Source of the DNA: Ontholestes murinus
Taxonomy: Eukaryota; Arthropoda; Insecta; Coleoptera; Staphylinidae
Assembly: GCA_963969525.1 (NCBI GenBank)
Contig: OZ018392.1
Coordinates: 35,778,936-35,842,935 of the forward strand
Length of the DNA: 64,000 nucleotides
Direction: 5' to 3'
The notes below the pieces were generated by a model that made no database searches, was not told the DNA's origin, and saw only the letters and a list, made by a program, of their open reading frames with translations. Positions 33,140 to 45,929 of this stretch are shown piece after piece (positions within the stretch are counted from its first letter, which is position 1; each line of letters begins with the position of its first letter). Made by a program: the position numbers and the translations under genes.

Positions 33140-33690
33140 TATTTTATAAGGAACTAAAGTTAAATTTTTATCAAGAATATATTTTTACTGGAGTGACAAT
33201 TAAAAAAGTACTTATGGCATTATATGCCTCTGGGAGTTACCATACATATGCATTTCTAAACACCGGAAATTCCGTTTCCGGTCGAAATCGACACCAACAC
33301 TGGCAAAAGCTCATGTCGGTGTTAAATTATTCAACCACCGTGCGTTCATTTGTTTTCGGCCTGTCCTAGGTTATCGTTGCTTAAATTAGTCGTTGAATAT
33401 TTTTCTCATTAGTTTTAACCTCATTTGCTTTCACGTTTTCGCGTTTCTAAATATAATTCTTACACTGCAAATATAACATTAAGGCATTTCTGTTTTGATA
33501 TGTTGGAATATGGAATTTTTGACCGATTTTACTAATTTTTTTTACAATGCTTTTGCAATTTCTTACTTTATTAAATTCTTAGTATTCTCTTTTGATAGTC
33601 ATATAACTTTTAAATAATTGCTTTTGTTTTATTACTATATTTTTTAGATTTGAGAATTTTTTCTACATATGAACAGTATAGGTTGTATGA
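33140..33690. other. Intergenic stretch with a small GC-rich patch
   Basis: At 33264-33282 CCGGAAATTCCGTTTCCGG is a 7-bp-arm palindrome, next to diverged TCGGTGTT words. It could be a 5' UTR of an element, but nothing shows which. Confidence 0.35.
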
Positions 33691-34345
33691 CATGGGTGAA
33701 AGAGGGGAGCCTTGAGGGAGACCTTGTTGGCTTGTTGGATTTCAAATGAATGGGAATAAGACTGGCGGATTTTTACTTTGCAGGTGCGGTTTTGTTAGGA
33801 TTTCGTGGATTAAGATGATAAGGTGACGGGGCATATTTAAAAGTGCACATTTGTAGAGCAAACAGAATCAAACGCTTTTTAAATATCTAAGAACGTTTCG
33901 GCGGGCGATTGGGCTTCGAGATGCTTTGTTTGAATGTTGGAAGTTAGGATAGTTAGAGGTAGGTTGCTTTGTTGGGTAGGAATCCAAATTAGTACAATTA
34001 TACATTTAAGAATTTTTTGTTTTCGGAAAAGATATATTGGGTAATATGGCAAAAGTTTTATGATATTTTTATGATAGTATCGTTTACATTGTTAGGTTTT
34101 TTTGATTATGGTACGCGGGATACTATTGTGGTCAGAAGTTACATTTTTACAGGGTTCAATATTGTAAAATAGTCCGTTTCGTCAATTTTGTCGTCGATTG
34201 AAGGGGTAATATGTTTTTTGTCAAACGTGCTGTACCAGTTGTTAACTATGTCTTCAAAATTGTTGTCAAAGTTATTGCTATTTAATTTTTGAAACGTATT
34301 TTTAAAATGGTGTGCAAATGTTTTTGAAATTGTTAAATTGACTTT
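33690..34345 (-). pseudogene. Non-LTR retrotransposon fragment A (pre-RT and RT)
   Basis: Reading down from 34340, the minus strand gives SKTFAHHFKNTFQKLNSNNF and IDDKIDETDYFTILN (pre-RT), then near 34030 LPNISFPKTKN. LTSNIQTKHLEAQSPAETFL, DIXKAFDSV and a thumb-like end follow to 33700. Same family as 25900-26780. Multiple stops. Confidence 0.65.
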
Positions 34346-34690
34346 AGTATTTTATTATCTCTGAGATTTCTTATATTGTTTATATTTTCGGATTTCTTGT
34401 ACTTTTTACATATTTTCTATCCATATAAATTGCTCTTCTATTTTAAATATTTATATTATCTTGTCTTAATTTTTTAACAATTCTTGTTTTAAATAATACA
34501 CATTTTTATTGACAAACTTTTTACATGTTAACATTCATATAATAAATAATGAATAATGAATGGAGTTTCAGTATGTTAGTTTGTCAAAAGGCTATCGACC
34601 ATAAGTCTTTCTGCCTTGTTATGTCCAGTCATATGGCGTCAGTCGTTAATGCGTGGATGGGTGAAACGATGAAATGAAATCAAATATGGT
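34345..34690. other. AT-rich spacer between two truncated non-LTR copies
   Basis: Nothing coding recognised. Confidence 0.4.
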
Positions 34691-35560
34691 TGAATTAGGA
34701 TTTTTAAATTTAGGTTGAATATTGGGATTTCTGGGGAGACAATATAATGATAGTATATGGAAGTTGAAGGAGTTTTTGGAGAATTTTTGTGCTAGGAAAC
34801 GAAGGCGTTCTTGAATGGGAGCTGGTTAGAAGGGTTATGTAGAGGATTAAGAGGATCACTAACTTTAATATTGCGGGAGGTTGGATTGCTAGGATTGGGA
34901 TAGAGAGCACTACCATTGTCAAGTAGTGGGCGGCAAATCATTTTATAAATTTTAACAGCTGTGCTAGTAATCCCATTGTTCTTGTAGGTTAAGCTTCTAA
35001 AGCATTTTGCCCTAGAAGTTATTTTATTGTTTATTACAGAAGTGTGTTTTTTGAAATTGATTTTTTGATCTATGGTTATGCCCAAATATTTAACGGAAAC
35101 TGAAGGAGGGATCATAGTTTGGGAAATAAAGACTTTGTGGGGTGAATTATTGGTGCGATGATAAGGAATTAGGAGTTGTGATTTGTGAGGATTGATTTTC
35201 ATGCGCCATTTTGCAAACCATCGTTGAAGGGAGTCAATAAGCTCTTGAATGAATTGAAGGGCTTTTGGTAGTGTGGGAGCATGTGTGATCAAGGCCGTAT
35301 CATCTGCAAATTGCAGGAGATATTTGGATGGGTTAAAGTAGAAAGGATCGGGGTTGTAGACATCCACGCAAAAAACAATGTATAACAGAGGTGAGAGCGG
35401 AGAGCCGGAGAAGAAAATTAGTTGTGGATTTTGACTTTTAGGGATCTATTGGAGAGAAATTGTTTGATAATGAAAATAATGTGGGGAGGGATATTTAGGA
35501 GGTGGCACTTGTATAATAAGCCTTGATGTCAAACGGAGTCAAACGTTCTTATTTTATGAA
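34690..35560 (-). pseudogene. Non-LTR retrotransposon fragment B (RT palm to C-terminus)
   Basis: The minus strand starts near 35555 with RTFDSV and GLLYKCHLLNIPPHIIFIIK, then GSPLSPLLYIVF. From 35367 an open frame of 191 codons contains the palm LLQFADDTALI with both catalytic Asp. It also has WRMKINPHKSQLLI, VKYLGITIDQKINF and a C-terminal end with ALYPNPSN. It is 5'-truncated at the RT fingers. Because fragment A repeats earlier RT parts downstream of this C-terminus, A and B are two separate copies. Confidence 0.8.
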
Positions 35561-35849
35561 AGAAATGAAAGAAAATAAAATTATACAAATTTAGAAAATT
35601 TGACAGCTTCAAAATAAAATTTTCTTGATTTAATTGTGAATTTACTTTTATATTATTCGGTACGGACTATTGTAAGCAGAGAGTAATTGAATTTAGTGAT
35701 TATTGTCTATTATTTTGTATATTTAGTTATTTAAACAATCTAACCTTTTAATTTAACCTCTAACCTTGTCATCCGCCGCCTTCATGTGTGTATTTATCTT
35801 ACATTTCGATATAAATTTTTTCATTATTAAATTGAATCTGTAATAATGC

Positions 35850-36637
35850 CTGATTATATGACGCTGGAAGCTGTGGACATGCTGTTGCAAATAAAACAAC
35901 GTGCATTGCATGTAAAAAATATTGCCACCCGGGTTGTCGTGCCAATCATATTTGCGTAAATGAAAATGAAAATAATACTATCATTGTTGAATTAACAAAA
36001 TGTGTTAAAGAACTACAAAAATCGGTCAGTATTTTAAACGAAAAATGCGACAATTTAACTGCTGATAACATTGTTTTAAATGCACTGCTGGATGATTTTC
36101 GTATTATTAAGTCTGAAAACATAGCTCTCCGTACTGAATTAGATATGATTATACCTGCAGTTAACACTCTTGAGTCAAAATTTGCTGACGATGGTGCAAA
36201 GAACAATATTTCGATAATTAATGAGTTGCACGAGAGAAAATTACGAAAAAAATGTAATGCTCTATAATTTGCCAGAATTAAGTAATAATAATAGTACCAA
36301 TAACGATTTCACTAGAATTGACAATATTCTACAAACAATTGACAGTTCAATTGTTATGAAGAAATGTTTTCGCATGGGTAATAAAGGTGAGCGTCCCGCC
36401 CGATAAAATTACTTTTATCAAATGCAGATATGGTGAGTTTGGTAATGAAAAATCGAAATAAATTTGATGAAGACTTAGGCATTAAACCAGATCGAACAGC
36501 TATGCAACGCGATGAATTAAACGAAGCTGTAAGAAAACTAAAGGAACGACAGGCCAAGGGAGAAGATGTTATAATAAGATATTTTAATGATGTTCCCAAG
36601 ATTGTTAATAAAATTCGAGAGCATAAAAAAAACTGAG
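35850..36637 (+). pseudogene. ORF1: zinc finger, coiled coil and RRM-like part
   Basis: The N-terminus at 35860-35955 has CGHAVANKTTCIACKKYCHP, a Cys/His cluster of PHD/ZZ-like type used by insect non-LTR ORF1 proteins. A heptad-rich segment follows (KCVKELQKSVSILNEKC, then ENIALRTELDM). After a frameshift near 36230 comes NVMLYNLPELSNNN and CFRMGNKGERP, an RRM-like fold pattern of ORF1p. The last part (36430-36637) is open. Role by family: binding element RNA. At least two frameshifts. Confidence 0.7.
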
Positions 36638-36649
36638 CTACCCTCAACA

Positions 36650-39014
36650 ACAAATGTCATTTTTAGTGGTCTATCAAACTGTATGTGGTTTAAATACCAA
36701 AATTAATGAATTTTATAATTGTGTATTATGCAATGACTATGCTGTATATTGTTTAACTGAGACAAGGTTACATGGTGAAGTTGAAGACTCAGAATTATTT
36801 CCTTCAAATTACATTGTTTATAGGTCCGATAAAAAATTTGGTAGAGGTGGCGGTGTATTGATGGCAGTACATAACAATATTGTGTCAAATGAGATTCAAT
36901 TTGATATGAGTGGGTTAAATCATATTGAACTTAAAATTATTTAGTTATTTATAAATAACATCTCAGTAGTACTGATATGTATATATATTAAACCTTCACC
37001 ACACCATCTGAATATTATACAATATTACTAGAACGTATTGAACTTCAGTTTGCCAATAAAAATGTTGTTATTATTGGTGATTTTAATATTCCCATCTACA
37101 ATGGTGGACCGAACTCCTCTACTCTTGAAATATTAACTCATTTTTGGATTATAATAATTATACTCAATAGAACAATATAACGAATACATATAATAATATT
37201 TTAGATTTCATAATTGGGTCATTTGATTCTATTCAAGATCTTAACAGATGTAATACACCATTCGTTCCTGAAGATAGCCATCATCCCACACTCACCTTTT
37301 TCATTAAACTTGAAACTATTAACTCTCGTATTAGTACTGATCGGTCGAATTTTTAATTTCAATATAATTTTAGAAAAACTAATTTTCCAGCTTTGTATAA
37401 GGCTATATGTGATATTAATTGGTCCGATGTATATTCATATAAAGATGTTGATTTGGCTTGTAAATCATTGTATAACACATTATATACCATTTTTGATAAG
37501 TTTGTACCATTTTATAAAAAACCTTTTAACCAATGTGCACCATTGATTACACACTCGTTTCGTTGTAAATTAAAGTCGAAACATAAAGCTCGCAAGCGCT
37601 TTATGAAATCACGAACAACAATGGATCGAGAAAGGTATTATGAAGAACGAAGAGTATGTAAACGCAAAATAGCTAAAGCTCATGCAGACTACATTAAGAA
37701 AACACAACAACAACACTCCAATAAACCCAATTTAGTTTGGAACTATATCAATATTAAGAGGAAAACGTCAAGGATTCCGGATTCTATGATTACTTAATAC
37801 GCCCGAAGAGGTTGTTAATGGATTTGCAGAGCTTTATGTTAAATCATACTTGCCATACTCTCATAATTCTTCTCGGGAAACACAAACATATAGTCATCTT
37901 GGTGATTTTACTATCGACACGACCGAGGTGTTACAGGAATTAAAAAGATTGAAACCTAAATTTACAGCGGGCTTAGATTTAATTCCTGCTGTTATTTTAA
38001 AAGATGCAGCTCCTATTTTGGCTGAGCCTATTGCTTAAATCTATAGACTTGTATTAAAAACTGGCAAGTTTCCTGATAAATGGAAAGAAGTAAGAATATG
38101 TCCAGTTTTTAAAACAGGAAATCGCAAACATATTCTTAATTACCGACCTATTTCCATCCTGAGTAATTTATCGAAGGTTTTTGAATCTATATTAGTTAAG
38201 CATATCTACTATCAAGTAAGTCCATTCTTGTCGACCAAGCAACATGGTTTCATGGGCCATAGATCTACATCGACTAACTTAATGAACATTACGCAAGATA
38301 ATGCTGATGCAATGAAAAATAATAAGCAGGTTGATGTAATTTATGGCCTTTGACACTCTTGATCACGATTTACTTATATCTAAATTAATAAAGTTTGGCC
38401 TGAATAATAATATTATTCAGGTATTGAGATCCTATTTATATAATAGTGGTCAGCAAGTGGAAATTCAAGGTGTTCGGTCTAAACGATATGTGGCTTCCAG
38501 TGGTGTACCTCAAGGATCAAATCTGGGCCCTCTTCTATTTTTTCTATATATGGATGATGCATGTTAAATTTTTAAGTGTAGTGTTCTTTTATACGCGGAT
38601 GATATTAAACTTTATAGTGTTATCGATAGTGTAAGTGACTGTTACCAACTTCAATTGGATATTAATCTTTTTACCGAATGGTGTGAAAGTAACAAACTAA
38701 CACTAAATGTCAAAAAATGCTCTGTTATCACTTATGGCAGAAAAACAAATTTAACTTTAAATCGGTATACTTTGAATGACATTGAATTAAACAGGCTCTC
38801 AGAAACTAGAGATCTTGAAATCATTTATGATTGTAAGTTGACATTTAATGCTCATATTATACAAATATCTCGTGAGTGTTACCGTTTATTTGGCTTTAAA
38901 ATGCGGAATTAAAGTTCATTTAATGATGTTAAAGTGCTAAGTCTTTTATTTAAAACTTTTATTTTAAGTAAAATATCATATTGTGCTGTTATTTGGATGC
39001 CTATGTATGCAAAA

Positions 39015-39051
<37 letters not shown>

Positions 39052-39340
39052 TTTAACAGACATATTTATATAAGTTTATGTTATCTCTATAAATTAATTC
39101 ATTTTAGTATTGATGATCAGAGAATATTAGGTATATTTAATTTTAAAATTCCGCAATTATCAACGTGAAATTGTGAAAACTTCATGTACACAACTCCACG
39201 TGTAAATTATTACTTAAATTCACCCATTATAAGATTATCTCGTTATTAATTATTCAAGTACTTTGGACATATTTAATTCTTCTTTCTTTAAATTTAAAAG
39301 TGATTTTTTGACGCATTTGAAGACATCATCATAATGTAAA
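36650..39340 (+). pseudogene. ORF2: AP endonuclease and reverse transcriptase
   Basis: The endonuclease has VYCLTETRLHGEVEDSE and RGGGVLMAVHNNIV (36740-36880), then NVVIIGDFNIP near 37060. The linker is open at 37393-37797 (KARKRFMKSRTTMDRERYYE). RT blocks are LKPKFTAGLDLIPAVILKDA, VFKTGNRKHILNYRPISIL and QHGFMGHRSTSTNLMN. At 38340 a small deletion removes the first catalytic-Asp segment (TDFSKA-type) in front of FDTLDHDLLISKL. VPQGSNLGPLLFFLY and the palm YADDIKLYSV follow. The C-terminal region has SYCAVIW, then a (TA)n expansion at 39016. Stops at about 36942, 37797, 38037 and 38565. Confidence 0.85.
39016..39046. repeat. (TA)n microsatellite inside ORF2
   Basis: Uninterrupted TA run inserted in the RT C-terminal region. 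It is probably an expansion of a short TA word. Confidence 0.95.
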
Positions 39341-39559
39341 TGTATGTTATATAAGATACATATTAGTTTTTTTGTTTAATTTTGGATTATCATGTTTATT
39401 TTTAAGACTTAAACATCGTTTGTACTCTTTTTGTATGTATAGTAAACCCTTTAATTGGACAAATATCTGTTGGGTTTTTGTAAATAAATAAATAAGTAAG
39501 AAAATTTGCCAAACATTAGAAATTTTAAAAAATAGTAACATTTTAAAGCATGAATAATA

Positions 39560-40690
39560 AAACATTTAAAATTTTTAATTATTGAATTTTTGCTGTAAAC
39601 TTTGCAACAATTTCTTTTTCAGATTTCTCGTGTTCTCCACTTTCCACCACTTCATAGGTTCTAAAATTTTGCAGTAATAACTCTTCTATATTTTGAGGTT
39701 TTTTAATATTGCTTTATTTGCTTACAAATACATTCACTATTTTTACTTAAAAATTACTGGAAAATTTCTAGAAATTTCTCTTATAAATTTAGACAATTTA
39801 CTTCAAGTATTTTAGATGTTTTTAATAATGATTCTATTTTCTTACTGTAACAAAATATATTTGGATCGTAGCACATTTCATAGAGTATTTCTTCGATTCT
39901 CAATAGTTAATACACTTTTTTGACATTATAACAGAAAAATAACCTCATTGTGCCTCATTGTAAAATCCCTAATATCAAAAGAGAGAAAATTAATAAAAAT
40001 TTCGCAAAAAATGAATGAAAGAAAATTTCCCTAAAACAAACCAAGAAATATTTGAATAAAATGGAAAACAATCTTAGTATTTCTTAGAAAACAAGTAGTA
40101 TTTGAAAAAGAAAAATTTTCTTGAATTTTCCAAATTTCTAGATATCTGAAAGATAAATAACTGGAAATTACAAAAACTTCTAAGAGTTCTCTCAAATTAT
40201 TGATGAAAGTATCGATAAAATAAAACGAAGGATGCTAAAAAATTAAAAATGGCAGAAATTCCCGTAACATAAAATGTATATTAGAATAATTTTATATTTT
40301 AGAAATTTCTGGTTTGCAAGAAAATGTTGTCAATTTAATTTTAAATGGAAATTCTCGATAGGTAGAACTAAAAAATATAGAACATTTTTTGAAAGATAGA
40401 TTTTAATTATAGAAATTTATGAATGAAGAAATTTAAGACAAATTTTGGAAGCAAATTTTTGCAATTTGTAAGTTAAAGAAAATTTTGATAAAACAAATTC
40501 AGAAATATTAAAATGTTAGTTATTTAATTTGAAAGGGAAATTCCCCTAAGGTAAAACTAAAAATTAGAAAAAAAAATTCTTGAAATGTAGATTGTAATTA
40601 TGGAAATTTATGGATGACAATTATAGAAAAACCTCTAAATCTAAATAAAGGTGAAAAATTCTAATAATTAAAAACAATACCTTAGGGGAA
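39560..40690. repeat. Degenerate AT-rich dispersed repeat (largest northern copy)
   Basis: 39590-39840 is in the T-rich orientation (TTTCTAGAAATTTC). 40000-40690 is the reverse complement (GGAAATTCCCCTAAGGTAAAA). Two oppositely oriented copies may lie back to back. No coding. Confidence 0.55.
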
Positions 40691-40707
40691 ACAAATACTA
40701 TGATATA

Positions 40708-41445
40708 TTAGCCAGAGAAGTAGTTGTTTCAATAAGTGATTTAGTTTGTAGTCTTGTAACACTCGTATATTTACAAAATATTTTCGTATTTTTAAATTAT
40801 TAGTAATGGTTGTCAGTAAATTGTACGATTAATATGTATTTTATTTAAAAAAATTATATAAATTAGATGACGACAGTTCATAATTTTCATCACCACTCGA
40901 GCCATCTTCTAAAATAAAGGTTGCAGATTCTAGAATACCCTCATATTTTTGTAGGATCTTCCACTATTCCTCCATTTGTTTTTTAATATTTTCTATACAT
41001 ATTTACATGTTTCTTTGTTTACCCTTATTAAGGAATCATGTTCATGTTCTTTGCAATTTGCCCATACAAGTTCAATTGTATTGAACTGGCAGTGATAAGG
41101 TGGCAAGCGCAAAATATTATGTCCTGCTTGATTTGCCGATTCATCAATTTCAATTTAGTAAATAATTTTCCCAAATGTCAGTCGCCATTATTATTTGTGG
41201 AAAAAGTTATCTATGAATGTTATACTGTCATAAATTGCAGAAAAATGCGTGATAGTGATAGTATTGATATTCAAAACATTCCCTACGAAGAGGCCGCGGT
41301 AATTGCAATACTTGTTCTTATATGGGAGAATATGTAGAAGATTCAATAATTTCCAACCATATTTTGCGCGATAGTGATACTAATCAAGTAAATGTTCCAA
41401 TAATCCTTCCTGAAAATTCATATTCGTCGCCAAGAATTATCATAG
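40708..41445 (-). mobile_element. TA-targeting DDE transposon, 3' half
   Basis: TTAGCCAGAGAAGTAGTTG starts at 40708 after a TA, the same TIR as at 15818. On the minus strand at about 41150-41035 it encodes NQAGHNILRLPPYHCQFNTI and ELVWANCKEHEHDS. This is the region of DDE transposases holding the last catalytic acidic residue after the PPYHxxxNxIExxW motif. It complements the 5' half at 15818-16560, so the two together describe one family. Confidence 0.75.
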
Positions 41446-41692
41446 AAAATTTCAAAAACTGAAAACACAGAATAAATAATTAAAATTTAGTGATAATAAC
41501 AAACACATTACAAATTATTAAGTATCCGACGCAAGCTACATAACGAGTCAACAAAAAAATCAAAATTGGTGACTGTGTGTGGCATAACACGTCCTTTGAA
41601 AGGGAATATAAAATGTGATATTATCACGTAAGCGGTGAGGAGGTACATGAATGCCCAATCGATGTTGTTTTGAACAATTTTGTGTACAAGAA

Positions 41693-41947
41693 TTACATAT
41701 GAATTAAACCTTCTTGTTTCAAGACTAGTAAACTTGAAGGTTGAGAGTCCAATAGGATACCGTCAATACCGAAACAACGCAATTTATCAAGCAAGATCTT
41801 CTGTCCAACAGTATCAAACGCTTTCGAGAAGTCTGTGTAGATAGAATCTATCTGACATCTGTCTGCGAAAGCATCGACAATAAATGATTCATAAACCAAA
41901 CGATTGATCGAGGTCGATTTTCCGGTTCTAAAGCCGTGTTCGTACAT
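41693..41947 (-). pseudogene. Non-LTR RT fragment
   Basis: Open minus-strand frame of 84 codons: HGFRTGKSTSINRLVYES, then IYTDFSKAFDTVGQKILLDK with the first catalytic Asp of the palm. No flanking RT blocks, so a short internal relic. Confidence 0.8.
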
Positions 41948-42119
41948 GAAAATTGAAGATTGACATATTGCTGTTGCATTAGATTATATCTCCAGAGTTC
42001 TTATATATGCAGTTTTGTTTATATTATACAGTTTAATAGTTATAAATTAATAAAAAATTAAAGGCTTTCGTTAAAATTTTGTTCTATAATATTTCATCTA
42101 TCAAATAAACCACTTTCAA

Positions 42120-42370
42120 AACGAAATATAGTGTTGGAACCTGGAAATAAAAAATCTAGAAAAATTATTTAAAAATTTTAGAAATCCCTAAAAATTCTTA
42201 CAATTTGAAAGACATGGTTGACAAATCTATAAAAGATGCAAATTTAAAGAAATATAAAAAAAAGTGACAAAAAATTTAGAAATGGAAATTTGTGTATTGC
42301 TAGACAATTAAAGAAAAGCCGAATATAATTTTTAGAATTTACAATAGACATAAAGTAACAAAAAAATACT
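42120..42370. repeat. Degenerate AT-rich dispersed repeat
   Basis: A-rich orientation with TTTAGAAATCCCTAAAAATTC and AAATGGAAATTTG words. Confidence 0.45.
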
Positions 42371-42399
42371 TACTGTATAATTTAAGTAAGATTGGGTAG

Positions 42400-44050
42400 A
42401 TACAAGTCTGGCTCTAAACCAATGGCTATTAAAATAGTTTTTGGTAACGATTCTAAAGCAAGGGATACAATGCTATTATTATTTATTTATTTAAAAAAGT
42501 GAACCAAACGGAGAAACGGTTATTGAATTTAAAATTGACATTCTATAAATAACTGTATATGCGAGGATGCAAAATTCTTCAACAGCAAGAAACTAATAGA
42601 ATATTATCATCAGAATGTGAGTGGTGCAAGTATAAAAATTTAAAAAAATGATGTTGAGCATGTTTTTATGATGAAATTCTTAATAGTTATTTACATTTAA
42701 ATAATTACAATATATTTAGAATTAATCATACTGTGCATCGCAAAACAAGAGGTGGTGCCATTTTAACACGATTGAACAAATATCTGTCTTAGTTTCAATT
42801 AATAAATTAAATTATGTTATTGGTGGAATATCGGTAACGAATCACCTTCAGATGTATACGAGGGGACGATAATGTTTTAGAATCCTTATATCAATCAAAT
42901 AATTCTTCAAAGTTTTCAATTTGTGGAGGCTATAATCTTTCGTCACTAAAATGAACTATGCACGAACTTGTTTATGATTCCACTTACTCTTCTAACCATA
43001 AAGTTAAGCCAATCATCAGTTTATACTCTTTGGCTAATGGTAATCAAAATATATACTTTACCCAATGCAAGAGGATTGTTTTTGGATTTATTTTCACACA
43101 TTTAATTAATATCAATATTAGTTTATCTGTTGATAATTTGCTAATTTAGTAACATCTAAAAGAGTATATTTATATAATATACCTGACTGGTATACTTTTA
43201 ACGATATGCTACGGTAAATTGGAACGATTTGTTGAAAAATAATAATATTGACGTAATACTTAAAATATTTTATGCAATAATACTAAATGGTATTGACTCA
43301 TTTATTCCATTTAAACATATAAAAAGTCGTCACTCAAAATATCCCAAATGGGTATCTAAGGAATCACGCGACCTTATCGTAAAAAAGAAAATTGCCCATA
43401 AAAAATATATGCAAAGTGGCTCTGTATTTGATTATAATTTTTTCAAGGATCTTCGCTGCGCTTGTTCGTCATTATCAACAAATTTGTAAAACAACCACAT
43501 TTATAATATTAAATGAAATAGTAAAACCAACCCATGTTTGTTCTTTAAATATGTAATGGGATCGGCATTCATAAAGAAATGCGTTTCAAAAATAAAACTA
43601 TTTCCGAAGGTAAGGTAATTGTCGTAATTGTCATTGCTTTCTCTGATGTTTTCTCCCCCGTTTTTATCAAGGGATGTCTCTCACACTACATCGTACACCT
43701 GCGACAATAATATGCAAATTAATGACACAATATTAAATATGAGCCTAGAGCAATTATTCAATTGTAAAATGAGTCTCGAGGACAGTTTTTCTTTAGTCCC
43801 TGATGGGATTCCAATTCCTCAATATAAGAAGATAGTTTTATTAAATCAATTTTTAAGTCTGGCCATCGAAACATGGTTGACAATTTTAGAGGTGTGTGTA
43901 TTTAGTCACTGATACACAAACTATAGCAGTTTTTGTCAAATGCTTTGAAAAACAGTTGTCAAGTAGACTATACACTGACTTCTCAAAAGAATTTGGCCAG
44001 GTAAATCTTAATATTTTGTTATGTAAACTGCAACGTAAATTGTTATAAAA
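42400..44050 (+). pseudogene. Non-LTR retrotransposon ORF2 fragment (endonuclease end to RT fingers)
   Basis: An endonuclease C-terminal part around 43060-43150 is followed by an open linker at 43229-43489 (SRHSKYPKWVSKESRDLIVK, then KKYMQSGSVFDYNFFKDLR). A pre-RT frame covers 43628-43912 (LFNCKMSLEDSFSLVPDGIP). After a short disruption, 43970-44040 gives YTDFSKEFGQVNLNILLCKL, the RT block with the first catalytic Asp. It stops there and is truncated by the mariner region. Several frameshifts. Confidence 0.75.
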
Positions 44051-44109
44051 AGTATCCGCGGTTTTTTCGAACATAGTTTAACAAATATTTTTTTAATTGA
44101 AAATCAATT

Positions 44110-44935
44110 TCAATCAAGTATATATTAACAATTATTATCTTTGACCTTTTGCCATTTATCTGGCAATTTCATAATTTACTTGGTGTAGATCTCCTGCAAG
44201 GTTCGGGCTGTATGGTAGATGCAATAAAAACTTCCGAAACCAAATTCTATCAATTTGTTCCCAGTCAACAAAGATGTGTGTGGCCGTGCATTGTCATGAT
44301 GAAAGACAACTCCCTTTCTGTTGCCCAATTCTGGTCTTCTTGTGCACAGTACATTGATAGTTTCGCCAGGTGGCAACAGCTCATAATTTCCTTCTAGTCC
44401 CACCAAACACTCAAAAGAAGCTTTTTTGTTGTCAATTCAGGCTTCAAGTTATTTGCGGAGTATCTCTAGCCTTTGATAACGATCTTTTGCGTTGGATGTT
44501 TTCGTATTTTACCCAGTTTTCATCACCAGTAATTATTCGTTTCAAAATTGGGTCGATTTCGTTTCGTTTTAACAACATATTACTGATGGTAATTCGGCCA
44601 ATTAAATTTCTCTCCATTAATTCATGTGATATCCAAACATCGACCTTCTTTTTGTAGCCTGCTCTCTTGAAATGATTCCAAACTGTCATATGGTTCATGT
44701 TTGGTTCCTACAAATTTTCGACTATTTCAGAGGGAGGAGCATCTTTAACATCCAAATTTCAGGAATGAAATCTAGCAAATCACTCTTGGATCCTTCGTTC
44801 CTAACAGCATTTTTGCCATACACATACACAAATTGGCATATTCTTGTAGCGGTTGGCTTTTTTGTAGTAAAAAGCATCTCATACCGTATTTCTTCAGATA
44901 TTTCACTCATTTTCAAATGAATATAACTTTTTACA
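44110..44935 (-). pseudogene. mariner transposase, decayed
   Basis: The N-terminal helix-turn-helix start is at 44916 on the minus strand (IRYEMLFTTKKPTATRICQF). The middle, 44698-44444, has HELMERNLIGRITISNMLLK and the catalytic start ITGDENWVKYEN with the first Asp. 44406-44176 carries the mariner signature FHHDNARPHTSLL with the second Asp. The third Asp region near 44200 is not clear. Total length is about 270 codons against the usual 340-350, so internal deletions exist beside stops. C-terminal LPDKWQKV lies near 44150. Family role: cut-and-paste transposition at TA. Clear TIRs were not found. Confidence 0.85.
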
Positions 44936-45079
44936 CAAGCAACGATTTAGAGAACTATCTTGGTAAAAATATCAGCTGGAATGTTACATTTTAAGCATAT
45001 GTGTGTTCAAGACAATCGGGTGTGTGTTGCTCGAGATAAGCTATCAGAATCGGCTTGTGCCGAAAAACCGCGGAGACTT

Positions 45080-45925
45080 TTTATACGGCTTGTTATACAT
45101 TATGTCAAAGTCAAGATCTGCTCCTTCTAAGGACAAGAAGAATGATGACACTTAATAGTTCAATCATATAACTGTATATATTTTAAATAATGTTAATCCA
45201 ACTAATTCTATACGTCTCAGTAAATCTGGCAAACCTATACCATTAAAAACATCACTTCCGAATCGTAAGTCAAATTTGACAAATCTTCAACGTAATGAGA
45301 TTAAAAATATATGTGATGAGTTGGAATGTATAAAAAATGCTAATGAAACAAGACATTTTCGTTAAATGTATTAACAATCGACCAACTACTTGTAAAGGAA
45401 CGCAGAGTGGATCAAAACAAAATAAAAATAACCCTTCAAAAAACTAAAAACATCTTATCTAAACTTAGGTGAGATGAAAACTAAAGTTTGTAATTATGAA
45501 CAATATAAATCTGACATAATTTGACAATATATAGATTGGAACTTCCTTTGTTAACTAATTCCAAACATCATGGGGCGGTGTTCTAGTAGCCGTAAAAAAT
45601 AATATAGTCCTAAAGAATCAATATTGAAGAATCAAGTATTGAACAAGTCACGTTTGTATAAAATTGAATGAAAATAATGTAATAATTGGTAGTATATATA
45701 TTTTAAAGTTAGTTGAAATATTTATATAGTTAATAAAAATTGATTTTTTTTATTTATGGAGACTAATTTGCCCATTTTGATATGTAATACTAATAGTAGT
45801 ATTTGTATCCCTGATGGTCGTTTTAGTGAGATAATTTTTTGGATCTAGTATTTACTTATTTCATAGAGTATGATCAACGATTAGAAATTGTTATGTCCAA
45901 CACAATCTAATCGGTGTCAATATAA
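45080..45925 (+). pseudogene. Non-LTR retrotransposon ORF1/endonuclease fragment
   Basis: At 45100 a possible ORF1 start reads MSKSRSAPSKDKKNDDT. Around 45290 the frame TNLQRNEIKNICDELECIKN looks like an ORF1 helical segment. At 45565-45640 GGVLVAVKNNIV is the endonuclease G-G-V motif. The reading then decays. It probably belongs to the same copy as 46390-46565 and 46826-47690. Confidence 0.55.
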
Positions 45926-45929
45926 TGGA

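Larger units (their letters stand above)
35840..39500 (+). mobile_element. Non-LTR retrotransposon with ORF1 and ORF2, inactive
   Basis: ORF1 (35850-36640), then ORF2 (36650-39340) and a 3' end near TTGTAAATAAATAAATAAG (39477-39497). The plan is that of CR1/Jockey-group elements. Small deletions and stops break both ORFs, but nearly all domains are present. Confidence 0.85.

Noticed and set aside
33690..35560. One continuous non-LTR element on the minus strand
   Set aside because: The RT C-terminus (34690-35560) lies before pre-RT and RT fingers (33690-34345) in reading order, so these must be two truncated copies.
41038..41337. 99-codon plus-strand open frame as a gene
   Set aside because: The minus strand carries the PPYHC...IELVW transposase motif in the same place; the plus frame is its shadow.
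44149..44397. Plus-strand open frames over the mariner
   Set aside because: They are complements of the mariner transposase, whose HHDNARPHTS signature is unambiguous on the minus strand.
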